Below are positions 25,230 through 37,428 of a DNA stretch of 64,000 bases, piece by piece. Source of the DNA: Amphibalanus amphitrite (lineage: Eukaryota; Arthropoda; Thecostraca; Balanomorpha; Balanidae); assembly GCF_019059575.1 (NCBI RefSeq), contig NW_024881703.1, positions 420,501 to 484,500 on the forward strand. Direction: 5' to 3'. The stretch's first letter is position 1; the number at the start of each line of letters is the position of its first letter. The notes beneath the pieces were generated by a model that did not search any database, was not told the origin of the DNA, and worked only from the letters and a program-made list of their open reading frames with translations. A program made the position numbers and the translations under genes.

Positions 25230-26417
25230 AGAAATACGCCATGGCCAATATCCTGGACGCAATTCGGTGTGCAGACGAAAATATGCATGTGAGTGCTAGA
25301 AATTCGTAAATTACATGATTTCATTGACTTTTTTTGTTAAAAACACGTGATGACAAGCTCAGCAAATCTATTCATGGTGGCTTACGTGGCAAATTGGCTT
25401 TCCTTCGTGGGATAATGCCATTCTCATTAGCTCTACTTTGATTAGCGTATGACTGGTGTTCGTGTAAAATAAGCAATTTTCCCTATTTCCTTCATCAATT
25501 TGGTAGCTGAAACAGCTACCAATTTACTTCCACTATGACAGTTTCCAGTAACATATGCTACTGATTGGCTAATATCAGCCAATCAGATCTCTGGAGATCC
25601 CCGTAGTGCGTTACAACTATGACGCGGCAAAGACATATTTGGATATATCATTTCTGTATTGATATGCCTATCTACATACATTGCATTGGCCTTGTGTGGA
25701 TGTCATGAAGAGAAATATTTTGGCCTAAGGTCAGTGAGACGCTAGTTGCTACTCTTCTATACGCTATGCCCTTTTTCAATATGATTACGGTGTCGTGTTC
25801 TGACTGCAGACTCCTGGTAAGTTTGTGCAGGTCTCACGGAAGGGGCGAGGGCGCTCTTTTGCTGTTCGATCCAGCAGGCAACAACAATGATTTTTTTGTA
25901 AGGGAGTATCAATGGAAGTCACAAATTTATTTAAAAGTTGGTAAAGTTGTTTTGGTTTAAAAGCTGGTGCATTTGCCTTGTCAAGGGTAAGGAACCTCAA
26001 TATATTGCTAAGTCTCATATTTCCAGGATGTTGATAGGTATGTTTGGAAAAAGATATTTTGATAATGTCGAGAAATAAGGCAAGGACTTTTCTATCTTCA
26101 AATCAGTTGCTTGCTACAGTTTCATGATTTTAAGGTGTGCATGAAATTATGAGAAAAGGTAAAAAAATATGAACAAAAATTTCGTTAATTCATGATGCAT
26201 GATAGAACAAATAATTTTCTTTTGTTGATTAAAGCAAGGCTTGCGACTGAACCATAATGTGCATTGACTGCTGCGCAGTGTCCCAAAATTTGTAGATGTG
26301 GGTGGGAAACGACATCCAAATGCAAATCATTTTCCACTCTCACCTCCAGTTTTCAAGCCCAATTTTCCACTCCCAATTCCACTGAGAAGGAGCAATTGCG
26401 GGAATGGTTGTTTTACA
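25230..26417. other. Stretch without recognised genes
   Basis: AT-rich interior next to the left end of the 38-bp-repeat element. An inverted pair GATTGGCTAATATCAGCCAATC occurs near 25,564. No protein was recognised. Confidence 0.4.
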
Positions 26418-26612
26418 TGTGCTTTGACACAGTTGCAAAATAGGTACCTTCATACGTATATCATAGAAGTAATTACTGGTTATTATTATTGGAGGTTTTT
26501 TTTTACAGCATTCTCGTCAAGTAAAATACATTATCTTCTTTAAAAGGACCATAGTGTGAGGTGTAAATACAGTCTGTAAGGTTGTCCAGACTAATTGTGC
26601 CCCTATTTGTAC
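26418..26612. repeat. Left 195-bp inverted repeat of the gag-bearing element
   Basis: It begins TGTGCTTTGACACAGTTGC and ends CCCCTATTTGTAC, and matches the reverse complement of 29,603-29,798 with only a few differences. Confidence 0.9.
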
Positions 26613-26619
26613 AGCCTCG

Positions 26620-28260
26620 GCTGGAGCCGCAGCAGGCGCGCTACGGGGTTCCGGCGCCGACGAGCAGCCGAGCGCAGCAGGCCCGCCACCGGACTCCAGC
26701 GCCGACGAGCCGCCGGCCGCAGCGGGCGGGCTCCAGGGTTCCAGCATCGATGAGCCGCCAGCCGCAGCAGGCGGGCTCCAGGGTTCCAGCATCGATGAGC
26801 CGCCAGCCGCAGCAGGCGCGCCACCGGGGTCCGGCGCCGACGAGTAGTCGAGCGTAGCAGGTGCGCCACCGGACTCCAGCGCCGACGAGCCGCCGGCCGC
26901 AGCGGGCGCGCCACGGGGGTCCGGTGCCGACGAGCGGCCGAGCGCAGCAGGCGGGCCCCGAGGTTCCAGCGCCGAGCCGCCGGCCGCGGCAGGCGCGCCC
27001 CCAGGGCTCCAGCGCCGATGAGCCGCCGGCCGCAGCAGGCGCGCTACGGGGGTCCGGCGCCTACGAGCAGTCGAGCGTAGCAGGCGCGCCACTGGACTCA
27101 AGCGCCGACGAGCCGCCGGCCGCAGCGGGCGCGCCACGGGGATCCGGTGCCGACGAGTAGTCGAGCGTAGCAGGTGCGCCACTGGACCCCAACGCCGACG
27201 AGCCGCCGGCCGCAGCGGGCGAACTCCAGGGTTCCAGCATCGATGAGCCGCCGGCCGCAGCAGGCGCGCCACGGGGGTACGGCGCCGACGAGCAGCCGAG
27301 CGCAGCAGGCGCGCTTTTGGACTCCAGCGCCGACGAGCCGCCGGCCGCAGCGGGCGGACTCCAGGGTTCCAGCATCGATGAGCCGCCAGCCGCAGCAGGC
27401 GCGCCACCGGGGTCCGGCGCCGACGAGCGGCCGAGCGCAGCAGGACTCCAGCGCCGACGAGCCACCGGCCGCAGCGGGCGGACTCCAGGGTTCCAGCATC
27501 GATGAGCCGCCAGCCGCAGCAGGCGCGCCACCGGGGTCCGGCGCCGACGAGCGGCCGAGCGCAGCAGGCGCGCTACTGGACTCCAGCGCCGATGAGCCGC
27601 CGGCCGCAGCAGGCGCGCCACGGGGGTCCGGTGCCGACGAGCAGCCGAGCGCAGCAGGCGGGCCCCGAGGTTCCAGCGCCGAGCCGCCGGCCGCGGCAGG
27701 CGCGCCCCGAGGCTCCAGCGCCGTTGAGCCGCCGGCCGCAGCAGGCGCGCTACGGGGGTCCGGCGCCGACGAGCAGTCGAGCGTAGCAGGCGCGCCACTG
27801 GACTCAAGCGCCGACGAGCCGCCGGCCGCAGCAGGCGGACTCCAGGGTTCCAGCATCGATGAGCCGCCAGCCGCAGCGGGCGGGCTCCAGGGTTCCAGCA
27901 TCGATGAGCCGCCAGCCGCAGCAGGCGCGCCACCGGGGTCCGGCGCCGACGAGCAGCCGAGCGCAGCAGGCGCGCTTCTGGACTCCAGCGCGGACGAGCC
28001 GCCGGCCGCAGCGGGCGCGCCACGGGGGTCCGGTGCCGACGAGTAGTCGAGCGTAGCAGGTGCGCCACTGGACTCCAACGCCGACGAGCCGCCGGCCGCA
28101 GCGGGCGGACTCCAGGGTTCCAGCGCCGACGAGCTGACGGCCGTAGCGAGCGCGCTCCAGGATTCACGCACCGACGAGCCGCCGGCCGCAGCAGGCGCGC
28201 TACTGGACTCCAGCGCCGACGAGCCGCCGGCCGGAGCGGGCCGGCTCTAAGATCCACGCA
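26620..28260 (-). repeat. 45-bp GC-rich minisatellite (15-residue repeat)
   Basis: About 36 units, each 45 bases, alternate between several sub-types (CCGCCGGCCGCAGCAGGCGC, then CGACGAG or CGATGAG boundaries). On the minus strand one unit reads SPPAAAGGSSMLEPW or GAPAAAGGSSALESS. Because the unit is a multiple of three, several frames stay open, so openness alone does not prove translation. It lies directly downstream of the gag frame on the same strand. Confidence 0.85.
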
Positions 28261-28419
28261 CCGACGAGCCGCGGGCCGCCGCGGCCGGCCTCCATACGGA
28301 GGACGACACAACATCACCGTTCAGGTAATCCGCGCTCCAGCTGCAAGGCGCGGCCGACTCGGGGTAAAGTGGACGTACAGAGGTACGAATCACTCTCCGC
28401 CCACCCCCGCCAGCCGCGC

Positions 28420-29229
28420 CTACTGAAAATGGGCCGCGCAACCCTTAGCAAAATATCCAGGCGTATTGCATTTGAAGCAAATAACCTCTGCAGCACTTGT
28501 CTGCTGTCGATCCTTACTGGGCTTGGTACATTCCCTACGCCAGTGTCCCTCCAGGCCACAGTTCGGACACGGCCCCGGCGGTGAACGTCTGTGAGTCCTT
28601 TCCTGTCGTCCTGCCTGGAGTGCATCCACCTTCTTCTCCAGATTCGCCACAACCAGGGACAGCTTGGATACCTCATCCTCCAGGCGGTGCTCTTGAGACT
28701 GTTCCTCAATATGACGTACACGAGGTCCCATTACCTGCTCCAGCTGTCGAGCTCTTTGCAGTAGGTCCCTGTAACTTTCTGTTTCCTTCAGGGTCAGTAG
28801 TAACTGCACTCTCATAGCTTCATCAACATTGTTCAGAAATGTGGAGCGACAAACAGTTCCCAACTGTTCTTCACTGAAGGGAGCATATGCTTTCCTGCCA
28901 AGGCTCTTCAAAGCCTCGCCATACTGCATGACAGTTTCTCCAGGCATGCGTGAACGCTTGGACAGCATGATGGCATAATCTGTAGGGAGAGCTGGTGTAT
29001 GATACTCAGCTTTGAGCGCCTTTTTCAGTGTGTGAATGTCAGTACACTCCATGGCAGGCAACTGGCGATAAAAATCAAAAGCTGGTCCAGTCAGGCAGGC
29101 AGGGAGCTGCAGGAACTGCTTTTGTTCTGACCACTCATTGGCTTTTGACACCACTTCAAAATGGGCCAAGAATCTTTCCACATCACCAGAACCATTAAAT
29201 CTGTCTGGCTTAACAGGGGCACACGCCAT
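28420..29229 (-). CDS. Gag-like capsid and zinc-knuckle protein (Ty3/Gypsy type)
   Basis: 269 residues starting MACAPVKPDRFNGSG. The N-terminal part has the gag pattern of an aromatic core (RFLAHFEVVSKANEW), ACLTGPAFDFY and a helical C-terminal domain. A predicted coiled-coil stretch (EDEVSKLSLVVANLEKKVD) follows, then two CCHC knuckles: CPNCGLEGHWRREC and CFKCNTPGYFAKGC. Gag proteins of this type form the capsid of LTR elements and bind RNA. No pol gene is attached. Whether it is domesticated or just a fossil cannot be told from sequence alone. Confidence 0.75.
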   Translation of the reverse strand: MACAPVKPDRFNGSGDVERFLAHFEVVSKANEWSEQKQFLQLPACLTGPAFDFYRQLPAMECTDIHTLKKALKAEYHTPALPTDYAIMLSKRSRMPGETVMQYGEALKSLGRKAYAPFSEEQLGTVCRSTFLNNVDEAMRVQLLLTLKETESYRDLLQRARQLEQVMGPRVRHIEEQSQEHRLEDEVSKLSLVVANLEKKVDALQAGRQERTHRRSPPGPCPNCGLEGHWRRECTKPSKDRQQTSAAEVICFKCNTPGYFAKGCAAHFQ

Positions 29230-29602
29230 GTCCTGTGTCCGTGGCTCCTTGGCCGCTACTTTAAAGAGAGTGCTTGAACTTTTTCATCCACGCTATCACA
29301 AAAACTCATTGACTTGCTGGAATTCTGCCACCTCAAGCGTCTTCGGAAGCAAGAGTGGGTTCCAGACTGGGTTGAATGGCTGCCTCCAAATGTGAGAAAC
29401 TGTTCACTCAGAAATACAAGTATATTCAACCCAGTCGACGCTGTGGGCAAAGCGGGACAAACAGATAGTTAGAACACCTCCCAACAATGCCAACCACCGC
29501 ATGCAAGCAATGCAAGGCGCTGCCATCGCATTCGCTTAGCATGCCAGATTAATCCAAAGTGGACGTGCAAACATGCTAACAGTACATGCTCCAGCCCAGA
29601 CC

Positions 29603-29798
29603 GTACAAATAGGGGCACAATTAGTCTGGACAACCTTACAGACTGTATTTACACCTCACACTATGGTCCTTTTAAAGAAGATAATGTATTTTACTTGACG
29701 AGAATGCTGCAAAAAAAAATCCTCCAATAATAATAACCAGTAATTACTTCTATGATATACGTATGAAGGTACCTATTTTGCAACTGTGTCAAAGCACA
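29603..29798. repeat. Right 195-bp inverted repeat of the gag-bearing element
   Basis: Starts GTACAAATAGGGGCACAAT and ends GTGTCAAAGCACA. Reverse complement of 26,418-26,612. Confidence 0.9.
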
Positions 29799-29984
29799 AA
29801 AGAACAGCATTCTGACAGCTCACTGTGTTATGTTGAAATGGCAAGTTTGGTTAAACTTCGTCAGTGCTGAACTTTGATTTTAATGGCTAATTATTTTGTC
29901 ATTTCAGAGTGTTAATGGAAACAGACGATACTGAACTGGGGCCGGACGCGGCAGACGACGTACGCTGTGTTGCGCTGGGCAAAA

Positions 29985-30600
29985 CAGTCCAAGATGCTGG
30001 TAGCGGGTGAAATACGCAGCTGCTCGTCGTCTCCTAGAGCGCCGCGGACGCCGTGGACTGTGCCATCAAAGTCGACGGAAAGTCGGTTCCAGCAGCCGAC
30101 CGTCTCAAACTACTCGGAGCCACCCCCTCAACCTGCTCCTTCACTTCGGGGCCCATTGCCGCAGTCTCCGCTCCCGAGTGCGCCCCGGATCCAGCAGCTT
30201 CGCAAGCTGACAGCGCGGCGCTGGGGACTAGAGGAACGACAGCTCTGCGCTGTAGCGTCTGGATACGTCCGTGGAGTGCTGGTGCACGCGGCCGCCACCT
30301 GGCTCCCGGTGACGCCACAATCCCACGTGGAACTCCTCCAGAGGGAGATGCAGGCGGTGACCCGTATATCACCGGCTGCCCCTTGTTTATCCCAGCCCAC
30401 GCAGTGATGGTGAAGTCCGGACTGATGCCGGTGCCCGCTGGCCGCCCGGCGAGACGTGCTGGTAGCGAAGCTCTTCGCCAAGGCGCACGCGCTCCCCGAG
30501 GGCAAGCCCTCAGGACTATCGCGGAAGATGGGCCGCCCAGCCGACTGAAGTCGGTGACGGGCTGGCGTGGGGTGGGGCACGAAACCTGGCGAGCGGCTGG
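29985..30600 (+). pseudogene. LINE ORF2 fragment: RT C-terminal region
   Basis: Readable pieces are KVDGKSVPAADRLKLLGAT, then RWGLEERQLCAVASGYVRGV, HAAATWLPVTPQSHVELLQ and RREVLVAKLFAKAHALPEG-like sequence. These follow the order found after the RT palm in RNase-H-bearing LINEs. Frames shift between pieces. The fragment stops where the Gypsy element begins. Confidence 0.68.
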
Positions 30601-33600
30601 GATAATCTCTGATTCATGCTCGTGTCGCCAGTCGCGAGTGACATCTGTGTGCGGCGCGCGCGTCCAAGATGGCGGGCGGCGATGAGGCGCAGTCGGCCGC
30701 CGCCGCCGAGAAGCCGTCTGAGATGGAGCTACTTCGGGGCATGCTGCAGCAGCAATTGGAGCTGGCTGCAGCGGCAGCGCGACGTGAGGAGCGGATGGCG
30801 GCGCTGTTGGAGCGGGTGCTTCCCGGCCCGACGGCCGTGCAGGACGCCACGGCACCCGCCCAGGCAGCCGCGGGGCCCGATTCCGGCGCCCGGCCGCGTG
30901 CACGCATGCCCGCCGCCGGCACGCCCACGCCCCGGCTGGCGGCTACCGCTACCCTCAAGGAGTTTGAGGCCTGGAAAGAGAAGTTCTCCGGCTACTGCCT
31001 CCTCACCGGCGTCCACGATCTCACCGAGGCTGAGCAGCGGGCCGCCCTGCTCGCTGTTCTCGACGACGACTGGGCCCGCGTGGTCCGGTTTGGCCTGCCC
31101 ATCCCGGCCGAGGCGTCCATGGCCGATGTAATCACCGCCATGCACACCCACCTTCGGCGGCAGCGGAACGTGGTGATCGACCGCTGCGAGTTTAACATGC
31201 GGATGCTGGAGCCAGGCGAGTCAGTGGACGATTTTATCTGCGCCCTGAAGGAGATAGCGTCCTGCTGTGATTTTTGCCCGAACTGCACCGATGATAGGTT
31301 CCGAGACCATCTGGTGGTGGGCACCAGTGATGACGAGGCCAGACGCCGCATGCTGGAACTGCCCGATCTGACCTTCCAGATGGCCGCCGACCTGTGCCGG
31401 GCGTCCGAGAGCGCCCGTCTCAACAGCTCGGCGATCCGTGGCCCGGGCGAGCCGTCTCTGCGCCGGCTCTCCGAGTACCGGCGACAGCGCGGTCGGCCGA
31501 GCGGCGCGGACTCGCGCTCGGCCGACCAGACCCGGCGGTGTGACCGCTGCGGTGCCGCGCAGCACACGGACGGTCGTGCCTGCCCCGCCCTGGGTCGCAC
31601 CTGCCACCGATGGCCACGAACGGGACCACTTTTCCTCGGTCTGTCGGCATGCCGCGGGCACTGAAGAGCGGCGCCGGCAGACGCCTAGTTCCGAGCGCAG
31701 CCACCAGGGACAGGACTGGCGCTTCCGTAGCGCGAGCAGCAGCCGCCAGGGGAGGGGCCGGCGCCACCGTAGCGCAATCAGCCGCCGCCGTGTCAGCACG
31801 GCTGCCGACGCGTCGCACCGGCAGGTTTCGGTGCTGGCAGCGAATGCAACCACGAGAGACACGGGGAACCGGCAGCAGTCAGCGCCGCCGGCAGCCCGGA
31901 CGCCGGGCGCGCGCCTCAACAGTGTGACGGCCCACCGGTCGCCGCAGGTCCGGCTACAGCTGCACCTGCCAAACGGAGTCAGGCGGACGACCGTATGGAC
32001 GCCCGACACAGGCGCCGAGATATCAGCCCTCTCACTGCAACAAGCCGAGTCCATGGGAGTGAGCAGAGCGGACCTCACGCCCTCCACGGCTGTGCTGTGG
32101 GCCGCCGACAGCCGCCGGCTGGACTGTGTGGGCACGTGCGCCCTCACCCTGCAGCTCGGTGACGTCATACAGGCCGTGCAGGTGTCCGTTCTGCGAGCAC
32201 TGCACTCACCACTGCTGTCGTGGCACGATTGTATCGGCCTGGGAATTCTACCGGCGAGCTTTCCCCGGCAGATTTGCCAGCGCGGCTCGGCAGCCGAGAC
32301 TGGGACGGACGGTGGGGCACCGGACCCGCCGCCGCCCGGCGAGCCGCCTGAGGCCCCCGCCGCCGGCAGACAGCCCGCACTACGGCGCTGCAGCGGCACG
32401 ACGGCGGCACCTGAGGAGACCCGGGACATAAGCCGCGTCTCTGCCGCCGACCTGCCGGCCGCCAGCTCGGCCGGCGCCGACCCGACCGGGCGGGCGCCGC
32501 CGCCCGGCCCTACGCGCGCGCCGCCGCCCGGCCGCCGGTGGCACCCCCTCCGCACGGCAGCGGCGGGCAGATTTCGACAAATTGAAAGCCGAGTTCCCGA
32601 GGGTCTTCGATACGGAGTCGACCCTGCGGAAGATGACGGGGGAGCCGATGAAGATCGAGCTGACGGACGACGCCGTCCCTCACGCTGTGACCACCGCCCG
32701 GAATATCCCGTTCTGTTGGCGAGAGGACGTGCGACTGCAACTCGACGAGCTGATGGAAAAGGACATCATCGAGCCGGTGGAGCACCCCACAGACTGGTGT
32801 CATTCGATCGTTCCTGTGGCCAAGGGGTCGTCAGACGGCACAGTGTCCGGCTGTCGGCTGACCGTGGACTTCACGAAACTGAACCGGTTCGTGAAGCGAC
32901 CGACGTACCCGGTCCGCTCGCCTCAAGACGCACTCGCCTTCGTCTCACCCGGCGCTGCGTACTTCACCAAGCTGGACAGCAAGGCGGGGTACCACCAGGT
33001 CCCCATCCGGCCAGAAGACAGAGACGAGACCTGACGTGTTTTATCACGCCGTGGGGCCGCTACCGGTACCTGAGGGCTCCAATGGGAATCGTCAGCTCTG
33101 GCGACGTGTACAACCAGCGCGGTGACGCCGCGCTCGGCGACATCCCGCGCACGTGTAAGGTCGTGGACGTCGTCCTGGCCTATGACGCTGACTACGCCGC
33201 CCACCTGCAGCACGTGCGGCAGATTCTGCTAAGGTGTGACCAGCACGGTATCACACTCAACCCGGACAAATGTCAGTTCGCGGAAGACGAGGTCGAATTC
33301 TGCGGCTTTCGCATCAATTCGGCTGGCTATACCGCCGACGGCAAGAAAGTCCGTGCCATCCAGGCCTTCCCCAGGCCGGGCAACATCACCGACCTACGGT
33401 CGTTCCTCGGCCTGGTGACCCAGCTCGGCGCCTTCTCCCCAGAGGTCGCCGCCGCCGCCTAGCCGCTGAGACAGCTGCTGCGGCCGCGGAACGCGTGGCT
33501 GTGGACGCCAGCGCACGAGCAGGCGTTCAGCGCGGTGAAGATGGCACTCACGTCGCCTCCCGTGCTCGACTTCTTCGACCCTCGCCGCCGCACAGTCCTT

Positions 33601-35732
33601 GAGACTGACGCCGCTCGCTCCGGCGGCCTGGGCTACTGCCTGCTGCAGCAAGACGCCGCAGGCCGGTGGCGACTGATCCAGTGCGGCTCACGCTTCCTAT
33701 CGGACGCCGAGTCGCGGTACGCCGTGATCGAGTTGGAGCTGCTGGCCCTGGCCTGGGCCTGCAAGAAATGCAGCATCTATCTCGGCGGGATGCAGCGGTT
33801 TGAAGTCCTGACCGATCACCGGCCGCTCATCCCGATCCTCAACAGTAAGAGCCTTGCGGAGATCGAAAATCCGCGGCTCCAGCGGCTACGAGAACGGCTG
33901 GCGCCGTTCAACCTGCTCGCCATCTGGCGGCAAGGCAAGCTGCACGCCATCCCGGACGCGCTGTCGCGCGCGCCGGTGGATGACCCGGCGCCTGAGGACG
34001 AGGAAGCCGAGAGGGACGCCAGCCATCAGCTCGCCAGCGTGCTCTCACGGCTGGCCACCGACGGGGCGGACGACGGTCCCAGCCCGTTCAAAGACGCGGC
34101 GCTGACAGAGGTGCGCGCCGCCGCCGCCGCCGATCCGGAGCTCATCGCAGTCACTGACCTGATCCTGAACGGGTTTCCAGAGCACCGGTCACAGCTGGAC
34201 CCGCGCCTCCGACCGTACTGGGGAGTTCGGGACCGGCTGGCCGTGGACGACGGCCTGGTGGTGTGCGGCCAGCGGCTCGTGATACCGCCCAGTCTGCGGC
34301 GCGCCACGCTCGAGCGCCTGCACGCCAGTCACCAGGGCGTCGAGCGCACCAAACGCCGCGCGCGGCAGGTAGTCTACTGGCCGTTCCTGGACAGTGACAT
34401 TGCGAACCATGTCGGAGCGTGCCCGGCCTGCCAGCAGTACCTGCCCAGTCAGCAGAAGGAGCCGCTGATGCCGGAAAAGACGCCATCACGAGTGCTTGAG
34501 GCTGTCTCCGCTGACTACTTCGCCTGGGCCGGCCGCACGTTCCTGGTATACGCGGACCGGCTGTCCGGGTGGCCGTTTGTGTCGCACGTGGCCGGCGAGG
34601 CGACTGCCAGAGACCTGGTCTGCAGCCTGCGCCAGATATTCGCGGCCACCGGCGTGCCCACCACCCTCCGGACAGACGGTGGACACCAGTTCACCGCCCG
34701 GCTCACCCGAGAGTTTCTGCGCCGCTGGGGAGTGGAGCACCAGATCTCTACACCGCACTACCCTCAGTCTAATGGGCACGCCGAGTCGGCGGTCAAGGCC
34801 GCCAAACGGCTCATCCAGAAGGCGACCAGCAGCGGCGAGCTCGACACGGACGCCTACGCGCAGGGGCTGCTGGAGCTGCGCAACACGCCGCGCGCCGACG
34901 GCCGCTCTCCGGCTCAGGTCCTGTTCGGCCACCCGCTGAGATCGGCAGTGCCGGCGCACCACCGGGCCTTCGCCGACTGCTGGCAGCGGGCGGCGGACGA
35001 CTGTGACGCCAGGGCCGCCGCGCAGCAACAGGAAACAGCCGAGCGGTACGACACGACAGCCCGCCAGCACAGCGCGCTCACCATGGGTCAGCGTGTGCTC
35101 GTCCAAGACCCGCGGTCGGGGCTGTGGGACCGCGTCGGCGTCATCACGGCGGTCGGGCAGCGGCGCGACTACCTGGTCCGGCTGCCCAGTGGCCGAGTCT
35201 ACTGGCGGAACCAGCGCTATCTGCGACCCCAGAGATCTCTCATCTCAGAGGGCGCCGCCACACCTGCACCCGGGCGCCGGCAGCAGCTCGCTCCGAGCTC
35301 GGCACCCGACGGCACGGAGGAGACCGCCGCCGCTGCGCCGGCGGGCGGACAGCCGGCACCACCGGTGCTGCGGAACAGCGCCGACGACCCCAGCTCAGTG
35401 CGCCGTGGGACGCGCCGCCGTCGCCGTCCGGCCCGACTGACCGTGCGCTGGGCGGACCAGACGTACGACTGAGTTCGTGCGTCCACACCGTGTGTGGTGT
35501 ACATTTTTGTTTATGTGTTAGACGCAATGCGTATCTTGTACCGACGCATGCGTCTTGAGGGGGGGGGGTGTTGTGATGGGGCACGTTTTCCTTTCCCTTC
35601 ATTTGGTCTCACCCCCGGTCATATGGAAGCACATAAAAAATAAACAGCTCCATGGTCGCCGCCATCGTGTTTCGGTCGTCCTGTGTCGCTCCAAGGATAT
35701 CGCCGTGTTAATCGCCACTACCGACCATAACA
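30601..35732 (+). mobile_element. Ty3/Gypsy LTR element, broken (fossil)
   Basis: Parts in order: gag from 30,669 (coiled-coil-like N-terminus, capsid-like region, CCHC knuckle near 31.55 kb), protease near 31.99 kb (PDTGAEISALS), reverse transcriptase about 32.6-33.45 kb, RNase H about 33.53-33.95 kb, and integrase about 34.3-35.2 kb (HHCC zinc finger and DDE core). A candidate 3' LTR (35,569-35,732, TGTTGTGATGGGG to CATAACA) follows a G-rich polypurine tract. No matching 5' LTR was found; the 5' end abuts a LINE fragment. The coding part is broken in about three places. With one LTR it cannot be dated, but the protein is well preserved. It is related to the 57-61.8 kb element and to the fragment at 63.1 kb. 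Confidence 0.85.
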
Positions 35733-37428
35733 GAACTGACGCATCGGCGGAAGCGGGAGTCCGCAGCGGAGAAGCCTTCGTGGAGTGTACACGGGTGTGG
35801 GAAATGAATGCTAAGTGTATCCAAATTGAAGGCACTGCTCTCGAATGATATAAATACTGAACAGCTTTGGATTGTTTATATTCCAAATGTTTACTTTCAG
35901 GACGAGTACTCCTTGTCATTCGGTCGTCAACTCCTCTCTCCGACCCCGGCTTAGCGCAGGCACGTATAACCTAGAATTTGGCCGAGGGGGGAGCGGAGGA
36001 ATCCCGTAGAGAGAGCCTCCTACCTACAGAGGGCCCTCTACCCGAGGAGTCAGAGGGGTCCAGGGTCCTAGTGGTCAGACACAGACACTAGCGGTTATTC
36101 ACAGGAGGCCCCACGCAGTAAATTGAAGGGCCCTAGGTGGCAGGCGAGTCGGAGAGCCTTGATTGTCCTGAGTCCTGACGTGATTTTTTGGGGGATTCCC
36201 ATGAATTTCGTTCGTCTCCGACGTGATTTTGGCCAACGTTGGCCTTCTGCCAGCATGGGCCCTGAAAACCCCTAGGGGGGAGGCGCACCCCGTCCGTCCC
36301 CCCTTGGGTACGTCCCCGGTCGGTCCAGCGACTCCACACGCGCCTACCGGCACACAAGAAACTCTTGCCATTATGTTTGCTTCTGACGCAATCACGACAG
36401 AATTACGCTCTAATGATATGCATGCTGCCAATTGCCATTGCTTTGGAGTCGGTGTTTTGAATTTCTGCGTTTTTTGGATCGGCTCCACTCTCCAGACAGC
36501 TGGCTCAGCCTAATCGACCAGAGCAATGCGACACCTATACCAACTTGATACCAACCTACTTGGCGGGGTGGTGAATTCATGAAGTGCGAATGCGAAACAT
36601 GGCAATAGATGGCGGAACAAACAGCATGGGGAACGCTGGGACACGCATTGAGGAATGAAATCCGTCACTTCCCAGATTTCGAACGCATCCTTAGAGTGCA
36701 TTACTTTTATGTGCTTGCGTTCGGTCTTGGGATTTCTCAGCAGATGTCGCCAACAGTAGAGAGATTGATCTAGAATGTCTCGTTATCGGAAAAGTATGGT
36801 AGCCATACACTAAATGGTTTTTGCGTTTAGCTACCATATTACTTCCGATATGACTGTTGACATCACTGCCGATATGACGGAGCAGTGCATTGGCAATATG
36901 CCAAGGGCAGTAACATGCCGTCAGTCACGTCAGTCATCGGTCTTGGCTATCTGTAAGAATCTTGGCAGGAATCTTGGCCTTTTCTTGGACCCATAGCCTC
37001 GGCCTTCGACCAATCATATCGCCGAATTCGCAAGCGGTGAGAGACAAATACGGCGTGCCAAAGACATATTGGGTGTCTCAAAATCACTGAGAACTCTGTA
37101 GCTCAAAACCATGGATTAGGTATTCCTTCATCCATGTCAAAACTTAAGCCCTGCACTCTTTTAGATCTACCATACTGCCTTGGATCTACCCCGTTGAGTG
37201 GCACTTCCTTGTGAAAATTATGTAAAGATATTTATCAGAATAAGGTAGAAGTGTAGGGGGTGGCAGGTGAGGTGCAGAAGAAGAAGAAGAAGAAGAAGTT
37301 GTACCTATCCAGTAATTTTATCTTGATTTGTGGACTAGACGAAGACTAGATTTTGATGAAGAAATCGACAAACTTGAACTGCAGGTAAGGTGTTGGTTTG
37401 TCATGCCGATTGTCTTGAAACCCTTTCC
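35733..37428. other. Stretch without recognised genes
   Basis: No known protein was found. Near 36,773 the motif AATGTCTCGTTATCGG resembles the inner flank of the 38-bp inverted repeat at 41,440-41,475, and parts of 36,830-37,080 resemble 25,500-25,650. This suggests a second, diverged copy of that family. A short GAA tract lies at about 37,277. Confidence 0.4.

Larger units (their letters stand above)
26418..29798 (-). mobile_element. gag-bearing element with 195-bp terminal inverted repeats (fossil)
   Basis: Inverted repeats of about 195 bp lie at 26,418-26,612 and 29,603-29,798. Between them, read on the minus strand, are a Ty3/Gypsy-like gag frame and then a GC-rich 45-bp coding minisatellite. 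No protease, reverse transcriptase or integrase is present. The ends are inverted, not direct, so this is not a simple LTR element. It could be a gag gene taken into an inverted-repeat element, or an inverted solo-LTR arrangement. The two ends are nearly identical, which suggests a fairly recent origin. No target duplication was found. It looks incomplete. Confidence 0.65.

Noticed and set aside
26517-28317. Long Arg/Pro/Ala open frames of 290-418 residues
   Set aside because: Several frames stay open at once because the 45-bp unit is divisible by three; only the minus frame downstream of gag was considered and even that is unproven.
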